Of a stretch of 64,000 nt of DNA, positions 55,330 to 64,000 are shown one piece after another. The first letter of the stretch is position 1. Each line of letters starts with the position of its first letter. Where the stretch lies: the NCBI GenBank assembly GCA_965178125.1, contig OZ237748.1, forward strand, positions 1,054,001 to 1,118,000. The letters run 5' to 3'. The translations under genes were made by a program, and so were the position numbers. This stretch comes from Bilabrum cf. latius. Taxonomy: Eukaryota; Bigyra: Bicosoecida; Bigyra; Bicosoecida. The notes under the pieces are model-generated. The model had not been told where the DNA came from. It did no database searches and was given only the letters and a program-made list of their open reading frames with translations.

Positions 55330-58300
55330 CCTTTGCGCTGGATAGCCACCTGGAATCCCTCGAGGATTTCCCCAACTGTGAAGCCACCCTTGGACACGAA
55401 GGAGGTGGGGACCCACACCTCACCTGGTCGTGACCGGCTGGCCTACTTGTGAAGGGCCCAGCCCTTGGCGTCATACAGGGGACGTAGAGCACCGCGCATA
55501 CCATAAAGTGCGCCCGACAGGAAGGACAACTTGCCGACCAAGGTCTCAAAGGTAGACAGCAGCATCCCCTTCGTCGTGAGTGCCTCGTGCAGTCTGCGCA
55601 GGACGTCGGTGGCCTTGTCCTTAGGGCACCGCACCTCGTGTTTGATCAAGTCGTAGGTGAGGCCCAAGTACTCGAACACCGGGGCTGGGGCCCCTTGCTT
55701 CAATGCTTTCGAGATGCTGACGGGGAAGTTTGTGGAGTCCAGCTGCCCCATGGCTCGAATTGCCCATGCATCGACTTCGTGATCTCCGCCGAGGCAGGCA
55801 AAGTCATCTACAAACACCTCATTTTCGACCTACCAATGGCGGGACTAGTCTTGGGCCGTCTTGACCTGTCCCGTTGTCGTGCTAGCGGCAGGCGGGGTGG
55901 ACGTTGCTGACGAGTTCGCCTGGGGCGCCTGGTCCGTCGTGCTGGATTGGGCGTTGGCGTGCTGCTGCTGCCGGCGTCGTTGCTTCTGCTTGTGTCTCCG
56001 TCCGGGTCGCATGGCCCTGCCAATGGACTGCTCCTCGAGGGCTTGGGCCAAAGCCGAACTGATCGTAGTTGCGAACGCGGGAGATGATGAGCTGCCCATA
56101 GAGAGCCTGAAGTCTTGCACGATGCGCCCGTCGGGCAGCTTGATCAGGTTGTATTGGAGATCCTCCACTGCCACCGGCAGGACCCGAAAGTACGAGGAAA
56201 TGTCGACGACGTATCCGCTGGCACGCTTGGGGCAGGATCGAACTGCTGCGGCTGCCGAGCGCAGCACGTCCATGCTGCTCGTCTGCTGCACAGGCGTGGC
56301 TGCACTGTAGTCGATGGCCTTGTTCAGACCGGTACGCTGGCCGTTCACCTTGAGTGAGGAGTCCTGAAGGAACCGTAGCTTTGTCGAGTCCTTCTTGGGG
56401 ATCACCAGCGGCCGGGCCCGGGCTGTGTCGAAATCTTTGGGTGACACGAAGTCACGCTCGCCAGCCCGCATGGAGCGCCCGATCTCGCAGGTGATCTCCC
56501 ACTTTTCTTCCGGAGACAGCTTACGGTCCTTGTTGTCTAGATCGTGCTCTTTGGGCACCTCGTCCACGATGGCTAGGGGGCAACCATAGTTCAGTGCTGC
56601 CAGTACACGCTCGACTCGTGGGAGGGCTTTGAACTCGGCAAGGGACGGGGCCTTCCTCGGTGTGCGGCCGCCAAACAGAACCTCCCGCCGAGTCCGCAGT
56701 GTTGCAGTCTAGCGAGGCACCTTGTCGAAGTACTTGCGTGGCGTGAATGCCAGCGGGTCTTCGTGAACCTTCAGGTGGATCCGCTCACGGTCCCACGTCG
56801 CAGCTGGAGCCTCCACGAATTCGCCGGGACAGTCTCTGGTACGCTGGTGATCGTCCTTTCGCTGGATGAAGTCCTCTACGGAGGGTGCTGTCGTCCCTGC
56901 CCACTCATGGCTTGGATCCGGAGCTGGATATGCCCAGTCAACGAATGCTGGAGAGATGTCCGTCCTACCTGGCAGCCTCGTGGATGACGCCGTGGGCGGC
57001 CGCTGCGGTCGCTTAGGGCGCGCTAGGGCCACCAGGACTGGGTGAAGCGCGGGCGTTGACGTGACAGGTGGTGTGGAAGCAGCACACGCGTCCGATGTGG
57101 TGGTAGTCTGCGTACGCCCCTGCGGCAGTGTTGGTGTTGGAGTGCTGGGCTGGCTCTGACGTGACGTACCTCGTGGGGGAGGGTCAGGTGAAGGCTCCTT
57201 GGACTTCCTGGTGGAACCCCCGTCCTGCCGGTCCGCACGCTGGTGCTGGCCACCTTGCTGGCCTGCACCGCCACGTCCACGGCCTCGACGGTGTCGACCT
57301 CCGCCACGATCGGTACTGGGCTGGTCGCTGTCGCCCCCACTGCGCCTGGAGCCTCCACTGCCCCCGCCTCCACTGCCCCGGCCTCCACTGCCCCCGCGGG
57401 GGTCGAAGTGACGGGACAGTGCTGCTCGACGGGACGGCGCCTGCATGTCAGCCTGGACTCCCTGTAGCAGTCCGCGCACGAGGCCAGGTTCGCCTGATCT
57501 GCATGCCTCAGTGGCCCACGGATGCAGCAATTGTAGGAGACGCATGCAGTCGCCAGAAGAGCACGAAGGAATCTCATTCCCAACAAGGTCACGAATCTCA
57601 ACGTCACAGCGTTCGCCTGTATGGCGCCAAGCATGGGAGGAGAGCATCTCAAAGGCTGAACTTCCGCGTGGTATCACACACACAGCGGCAAACACCACCT
57701 CTAGTCGGGACGCCGATGCAGATGATGCCCCGGAAGCACTAACCAAACGAAGAAAATCATTGCGAACCTGCCCCAGGGTTTTCCAATCGGGCACTAGTGA
57801 TGCTGGACACGACCACGAGCTGCTGCCCTGCGGCAACCAGGACGGCAAGGACGCCGCCGAATGCACGCAAGCAGCGCGCACGAGCACACAGCCTAAAGCA
57901 AAGGAAATAGCCGAGTAAATAGTGCATAGTAACTCGCTAGATGGCACCTACTTTTCTCGTCCGCCTGCAGCAGACGACTCCGAGTTGGACGCATCGAACT
58001 TCCCAAAACTAGCATTGCTCATCGGCAGAGCTGCATGAAGCCGGCTCGTGAACGAGAAAATAGCCGATGCAATCTTGGCTCTCGTCACGGCCTGACCAAA
58101 CAGAGCACGGGCCAGTTCTGCAGCGAAATCGCGGCCGCTAGCGTCCAAATGAAGCGCGTCAGCCTAGCAAAACCGCGGCATGAACGCGGATTGGCGAAAG
58201 ATCGAGGTCAACGTTGCCAAGAAATCATCAGAAAACCAATTCTGCATTCGAATTGCAGCGATTGAAGGTGCAGAGGCCTCACGCTACAAAATCTCCACTG

Positions 58301-59684
58301 GTTGCGAGCGAACGGCCGCGGAGTCCACTGCCGTGCCTGCGCCCGGTGAAACTGGGTCAATTGAAGACGCAGGCTGCGGTGAGGCAGAAGATGACACAGG
58401 AGGTTCACGGGGTGGCTGATGAGCGGGTGTAGCGTCGACCGGTGGCGGGGATGAGTGCATCGAGGCTGCCAGTCGGTGCGAGAAGTACCATTGTAATTCC
58501 ACGTGGGCGGAGAGGCGCGACAGCAGCTCTTCCTGGCGCAGAGTCGGAATGCTGTGCCACAGCGCAAACAGGCGTAGATGCAGAATTGTCGCTGGGTCGG
58601 CCGTTCCCCGCAGCGTCGTGGAGTGCAACACTGCCCGTTGGAGATCCCCAGGAAGGCGGCCCCAGACCGCGTCAAGCTAGCGGCTGGTGCCCGGAGTCAC
58701 GCCGGGGGAGTCGTAAGCCGGAGACACACGAGGAAGAAGAAGCTGAGGGCCTGCCGGGCCCGTTGACCGTGATGCTGCACTGCTGAGCGCCTCCGCGAGC
58801 ACTGTCGGATCGCCGAAGTCCCGAGTGCCTGGTCTACCGGGGATCATGCTCGAGGCAGGTGGAGGTTGGTGCCGCGGGGGTGAAGACGTTGAGAAGTTGG
58901 GCTGGGCGCTGCGCTGGGTATCTGCTGCTGTCCCCGGGGGCCCGCGGTTCGGGGACTCGTGCAGGTGGGCCCGCCCGCCGCGCGCGAGCGGGGCCTGCCG
59001 CGTCGTCGAAGAGCCTGGCCGCGCCCGCAAGGGCGAAATTCCGCGGCCTGTCCTGGTGGCACTCTACGCCGTTCGGTCGCGTCCAGGTGAAGCATGGATG
59101 GCGGCGCCGAAGTCGAGGCGTCCTGGTGGCCGATGCCGTCCGCTAAGAGGAGCTGTCCGCCGGCCCGTCGGTAGTGAACTCAGGGACCATGGAGACTCGA
59201 TTGAAGAAGGAGCCTCTGGAGATTGCTGAACATGATGAAGACGTACTTGTCCTGCGAGTCGCTCAGGCTGTTGCCGTCGAGGAGAGCTCGGCGATGCCGG
59301 CAGAAGCAGCCGTGCACCGAGAGTCGTTAGCGTCCCATTTGACACGAACTTGGCGAGAGCGGTGCTCTTGACAGCATTAATGGACCGTGATGCCGTGAAG
59401 GACTGCTTTGATGAGTACCTGTCGAGCAAATAGCACAGGAACCCCGCATCGTGTGCACGTTGAAGATCAAGATCTCGAGGCGCCATGGTGTCGCGCTGCA
59501 CGTTGAGACGAGCAATGAAATCCGAGAACACAGCATCATTCATACCATATCGAGTAGCTAAATCGGCCAACGTGACCGCAGGTTGGCCTACCGCGCGAGC
59601 GAACACTGCAGCTGCGGCGATCACCCTGGCGCTTCCAGGTGCCCGCGCCGCCGGGTCGATCCGATGGCTACCGGCGCTGTTCAT
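55325..59684 (-). CDS. Element A Gag-reverse transcriptase ORF (5' part of pol)
   Basis: One continuous frame of about 1,450 codons from ATG at 59684 to the viral insertion point, with TAG as Gln. The Gag-like part has SIAAIRMQNWFSDDFLATL and a Gly/Arg/Ser-rich centre. RT motifs are LVIPKKDSTKLRFLQD, YVVDISSYFRVLPV (A), SMGSSSSPAFATT (B) and VFVDDFACLG (C). TAG codons include DKVPR-TAG-TATLRT, KTAQD-TAG-SRHW-TAG-VENE and WALHK-TAG-ASRSR. In element B gag and RT are separate frames. The domain is cut after FQVAIQRKGG by the virus-like element. Confidence 0.8.
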
Positions 59685-59712
59685 GTTAAATGAACGGAGC
59701 AGGAACTTTCTT

Positions 59713-59888
59713 CAAAAATTACCCAATCTCCGCCCCTCTCCTGAACACAGAGAGGGTATGCGCGTCATCGCAAGCAATCCGTTGGCTTGGTCGCACCTTC
59801 CCGGTCGCAACCGCCATCGGAACCCAACGAGACGTTCACGCGCTCCCACTCTGGCATCAACACCGAACCCCATCCGGCGTTAGGATCA
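59713..59888 (-). repeat. Element A split repeat A1
   Basis: 176 bp, identical in extent to 35894-36069 and, inverted, to 59990-60165 of element D. The gag-like ATG lies 28 nt downstream. Confidence 0.88.
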
Positions 59889-59989
59889 TAATAAAAATTC
59901 GCTCAACTGAAAAATCTTTAGATTTTTTAGTTTTCTTCTTAGAAATGGAATATTTAATATTTTTATAGAAATGGAATTTTTAATTTTTC
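59889..59989. other. 101-bp AT-rich spacer between inverted elements A and D
   Basis: It separates the A1 repeats of elements A and D. It contains AAAAATCT-TT-AGATTTTT and resembles the AT-rich stretch at about 35614-35680. Confidence 0.7.
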
Positions 59990-60165
59990 TGATCCTAACG
60001 CCGGATGGGGTTCGGTGTTGATGCCAGAGTGGGAGCGCGTGAACGTCTCGTTGGGTTCCGATGGCGGTTGCGACCGGGAAGGTGCGACCAAGCCAACGGA
60101 TTGCTTGCGATGACGCGCATACCCTCTCTGTGTTCAGGAGAGGGGCGGAGATTGGGTAATTTTTG
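59990..60165 (+). repeat. Element D split repeat A1
   Basis: 176 bp, inverted relative to 59713-59888. The ATG of the gag-like ORF lies 28 nt downstream. Confidence 0.85.
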
Positions 60166-60193
60166 AAGAAAGTTCCTGCTCCGTTCATTTAAC

Positions 60194-63100
60194 ATGAACG
60201 GCGCCGGTAGCCATCGGATCGACCCGGCGGCGCGGGCACCTGGAAGCGCCAGGGTGATCGCCGCAGCTGCAGTGTTCGCTCGCGCGGTAGGCCAACCTGC
60301 GGTCACGTTGGCCGATTTAGCTACTCGATATGGTATGAATGATGCTGTGTTCTCGGATTTCATTGCTCGTCTCAACGTGCAGCGCGACACCATGGCGCCT
60401 CGAGATCTTGATCTTCAACGTGCACACGATGCGGGGTTCCTGTGCTATTTGCTCGACAGGTACTCATCAAAGCAGTCCTTCACGGCATCACGGTCCACTA
60501 ATGCTGTCAAGAGCACCGCTCTCGCCAAGTTCGTGTCAAATGGGACGCTAACGACTCTCGGTGCACGGCTGCTTCTGCCGGCATCGCCGAGCTCCCCTCG
60601 ACGGCAACAGCCTGAGCGACTCGCAGGACAAGTACGTCTTCATCATGTTCAGCAATCTCCAGAGGCTCCTTCTTCAATCGAGTCTCCATGGTCCCTGAGT
60701 TCACTACCGACGGGCCGGCGGACAGCTCCTCTTAGCGGACGGCATCGGCCACCAGGACGCCTCGACTTCGGCGCCGCCATCCATGCTTCACCTGGACGCG
60801 ACCGAACGGCGTAGAGTGCCACCAGGACAGGCCGCGGAATTTCGCCCTTGCGGGCGCGGCCAGGCTCTTCGACGACGCGGCAGGCCCCGCTCGCGCGCGG
60901 CGGGCGGGCCCACCTGCACGAGTCCCCGAACCGCGGGCCCCCGGGGACAGCAGCAGATACCCAGCGCAGCGCCCAGCCCAACTTCTCAACGTCTTCACCC
61001 CCGCGGCACCAACCTCCACCTGCCTCGAGCATGATCCCCGGTAGACCAGGCACTCGGGACTTCGGCGATCCGACAGTGCTCGCGGAGGCGCTCAGCAGTG
61101 CAGCATCACGGTCAACGGGCCCGGCAGGCCCTCAGCTTCTTCTTCCTCGTGTGTCTCCGGCTTACGACTCCCCCGGCGTGACTCCGGGCACCAGCCGCTA
61201 GCTTGACGCGGTCTGGGGCCGCCTTCCTGGGGATCTCCAACGGGCAGTGTTGCACTCCACGACGCTGCGGGGAACGGCCGACCCAGCGACAATTCTGCAT
61301 CTACGCCTGTTTGCGCTGTGGCACAGCATTCCGACTCTGCGCCAGGCAGAGCTGCTGTCGCGCCTCTCCGCCCACGTGGAATTACAATGGTACTTCTCGC
61401 ACCGACTGGCAGCCTCGATGCACTCATCCCCGCCACCGGTCGACGCTACACCCGCTCATCAGCCACCCCGTGAACCTCCTGTGTCATCTTCTGCCTCACC
61501 GCAGCCTGCGTCTTCAATTGACCCAGTTTCACCGGGCGCAGGCACGGCAGTGGACTCCGCGGCCGTTCGCTCGCAACCAGTGGAGATTTTGTAGCGTGAG
61601 GCCTCTGCACCTTCAATCGCTGCAATTCGAATGCAGAATTGGTTTTCTGATGATTTCTTGGCAACGTTGACCTCGATCTTTCGCCAATCCGCGTTCATGC
61701 CGCGGTTTTGCTAGGCTGACGCGCTTCATTTGGACGCTAGCGGCCGCGATTTCGCTGCAGAACTGGCCCGTGCCCTGTTTGGTCAGGCCGTGACGAGAGC
61801 CAAGATTGAATCGGCTATTTTCTCGTTCACGAGCCGGCTTCATGCAGCTCTGCCGATGAGCAATGCTAGTTTTGGGAAGTTCGATGCGTCCAACTCGGAG
61901 TCGTCTGCTGCAGGCGGACGAGAAAAGTAGGTGCCATCTAGCGAGTTACTATGCACTATTTACTCGGCTATTTCCTTTGCTTTAGGCTGTGTGCTCGTGC
62001 GCGCTGCTTGCGTGCATTCGGCGGCGTCCTTGCCGTCCTGGTTGCCGCAGGGCAGCAGCTCGTGGTCGTGTCCAGCATCACTAGTGCCCGATTGGAAAAC
62101 CCTGGGGCAGGTTCGCAATGATTTTCTTCGTTTGGTTAGTGCTTCCGGGGCATCATCTGCATCGGCGTCCCGACTAGAGGTGGTGTTTGCCGCTGTGTGT
62201 GTGATACCACGCGGAAGTTCAGCCTTTGAGATGCTCTCCTCCCATGCTTGGCGCCATACAGGCGAACGCTGTGACGTTGAGATTCGTGACCTTGTTGGGA
62301 ATGAGATTCCTTCGTGCTCTTCTGGCGACTGCATGCGTCTCCTACAATTGCTGCATCCGTGGGCCACTGAGGCATGCAGATCAGGCGAACCTGGCCTCGT
62401 GCGCGGACTGCTACAGGGAGTCCAGGCTGACATGCAGGCGCCGTCCCGTCGAGCAGCACTGTCCCGTCACTTCGACCCCCGCGGGGGCAGTGGAGGCCGG
62501 GGCAGTGGAGGCGGGGGCAGTGGAGGCTCCAGGCGCAGTGGGGGCGACAGCGACCAGCCCAGTACCGATCGTGGCGGAGGTCGACACCGTCGAGGCCGTG
62601 GACGTGGCGGTGCAGGCCAGCAAGGTGGCCAGCACCAGCGTGCGGACCGGCAGGACGGGGGTTCCACCAGGAAGTCCAAGGAGCCTTCACCTGACCCTCC
62701 CCCACGAGGTACGTCACGTCAGAGCCAGCCCAGCACTCCAACACCAACACTGCCGCAGGGGCGTACGCAGACTACCACCACATCGGACGCGTGTGCTGCT
62801 TCCACACCACCTGTCACGTCAACGCCCGCGCTTCACCCAGTCCTGGTGGCCCTAGCGCGCCCTAAGCGACCGCAGCGGCCGCCCACGGCGTCATCCACGA
62901 GGCTGCCAGGTAGGACGGACATCTCTCCAGCATTCGTTGACTGGGCATATCCAGCTCCGGATCCAAGCCATGAGTGGGCAGGGACGACAGCACCCTCCGT
63001 AGAGGACTTCATCCAGCGAAAGGACGATCACCAGCGTACCAGAGACTGTCCCGGCGAATTCGTGGAGGCTCCAGCTGCGACGTGGGACCGTGAGCGGATC

Positions 63101-64000
63101 CACCTGAAGGTTCACGAAGACCCGCTGGCATTCACGCCACGCAAGTACTTCGACAAGGTGCCTCGCTAGACTGCAACACTGCGGACTCGGCGGGAGGTTC
63201 TGTTTGGCGGCCGCACACCGAGGAAGGCCCCGTCCCTTGCCGAGTTCAAAGCCCTCCCACGAGTCGAGCGTGTACTGGCAGCACTGAACTATGGTTGCCC
63301 CCTAGCCATCGTGGACGAGGTGCCCAAAGAGCACGATCTAGACTACAAGGACCGTAAGCTGTCTCCGGAAGAAAAGTGGGAGATCGCCTGCGAGATCGGG
63401 CGCTCCATGCGGGCTGGCGAGCGTGACTTCGTGTCACCCAAAGATTTCGACACAGCCCGGGCCCGGCCGCTGGTGATCCCCAAGAAGGACTCGACAAAGC
63501 TACGGTTCCTTCAGGACTCCTCACTCAAGGTGAACGGCCAGCGTACCGGTCTGAACAAGGCCATCGACTACAGTGCAGCCACGCCTGTGCAGCAGACGAG
63601 CAGCATGGACGTGCTGCGCTCGGCAGCCGCAGCAGTTCGATCCTGCCCCAAGCGTGCCAGCGGATACGTCGTCGACATTTCCTCGTACTTTCGGGTCCTG
63701 CCGGTGGCAGTGGAGGATCTCCGATACAACCTGATCAAGCTGCCCGACGGGCGCATCGTGCAAGACTTCAGGCTCTCTATGGGCAGCTCATCATCTCCCG
63801 CGTTCGCAACTACGATCAGTTCGGCTTTGGCCCAAGCCCTCGAGGAGCAGTCCATTGGCAGGGCCATGCGACCCGGACGGAGACACAAGCAGAAGCAACG
63901 ACGCCGGCAGCAGCAGCACGCCAACGCCCAATCCAGCACGACGGACCAGGCGCCCCAGGCGAACTCGTCAGCAACGTCCACCCCGCCTGCCGCTAGCACG
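60194..64000 (+). CDS. Element D Gag-reverse transcriptase ORF, partial
   Basis: An open frame from ATG at 60194 to the window end, with TAG at 60812-60814, 61199-61201, 61592-61594, 61712-61714, 61928-61930 and 63167-63169. No TAA or TGA occurs in about 1,270 codons. RT motifs A (YVVDISSYFRVLPV) and B (SMGSSSSPAF) are present; the VDD motif lies beyond the window. Compared with element A it has, for example, Gly for Ser at residue 3 and Arg for Gln in DLRYNL. Confidence 0.8.

Larger units (their letters stand above)
35738..59888 (-). mobile_element. Ngaro-like retrotransposon A, split by a virus-like element
   Basis: Minus-strand element. A1 is 59713-59888. Gag-RT is 55325-59684. The inserted virus-like element follows, then RNase H and tyrosine recombinase (36240-37838). 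B1 is 36070-36199, A2 is 35894-36069 (abutting B1), a 26-bp spacer follows, and B2 is 35738-35867. A is 176 bp and B is 130 bp, with equal copy lengths. Without the insert and one target duplication it would be about 6.66 kb. All genes need TAG as Gln. Confidence 0.88.
59990..64000 (+). mobile_element. Ngaro-like retrotransposon D, partial
   Basis: An inverted near-copy of element A, starting with A1 (59990-60165) and leaving the window inside RT. About ten single-base differences from element A were noticed over roughly 4 kb. The 3' half is not visible, so whether it also carries an insert is unknown. Confidence 0.85.

Overview
This window comes from a GC-rich eukaryotic nuclear genome, probably a protist. 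It has spliced multi-exon genes, a repeat-rich WW-domain gene, satellites and several tyrosine-recombinase retrotransposons. Embedded in it is one AT-rich, virus-like DNA element. No ribosomal RNA, plastid or taxonomically diagnostic gene was seen, so the species is left open. The dominant observation is that UAG is read as a sense codon, almost certainly glutamine, in host-like genes, in the retrotransposons and in the virus-like element. UAA and UGA are the only stops. With that code, dozens of apparently broken reading frames become intact genes.

Layout. 1-5.3 kb: two tandem copies of a minus-strand ankyrin-repeat gene. 5.3-9.06 kb: Ngaro-like retrotransposon C (no gag, one frameshift). 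9.06-11.73 kb: ankyrin copy 3, interrupted by element E (11.7-20.7 kb). E has the split direct repeats of a Ngaro but carries 21 copies of a 268-bp satellite and no recognisable genes. 20.7-26.4 kb: a solo Ngaro repeat just upstream of a two-WW-domain gene, then a gene of unknown function. 26.5-33.4 kb: complete Ngaro-like element B (gag, reverse transcriptase-RNase H, tyrosine recombinase). 33.8-34.4 kb: a 112-bp minisatellite. 34.7-35.5 kb: truncated ankyrin copy 4. 35.5-35.7 kb: an AT-rich remnant that begins with a perfect hairpin. 35.7-59.9 kb: Ngaro-like element A, split by a 17.5-kb AT-rich virus-like element at 37,839-55,324. 60.0-64.0 kb: element D, an inverted, about 99.8% identical copy of A that runs out of the window.

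The AT-rich element is a polinton/mavirus-like integrated virus. It has 1,015-bp terminal inverted repeats and a 5-bp target duplication. Its genes include a retroviral-type integrase with a chromodomain, a protein-primed DNA polymerase B, an SF3 helicase, an adenain-like cysteine protease, an FtsK/HerA-type packaging ATPase, a probable penton/minor capsid protein, a major capsid protein and several small virion-type proteins. Nearly every gene carries the same TATAGTA-type motif just before its start codon. The element sits inside the pol gene of retrotransposon A, between the reverse transcriptase and RNase H domains. Removing it with one copy of the target duplication leaves the pol frame open, so the retrotransposon was intact when the virus inserted.

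The four retrotransposon-type units with both ends in view (A, B, C, E) share the architecture A1-internal-B1A2-spacer-B2, with A2 and B1 abutting exactly. In A, B and C the recombinase frame is offset -1 from RNase H. Introns, exact starts of spliced genes and the taxonomic source cannot be fixed from the sequence alone.
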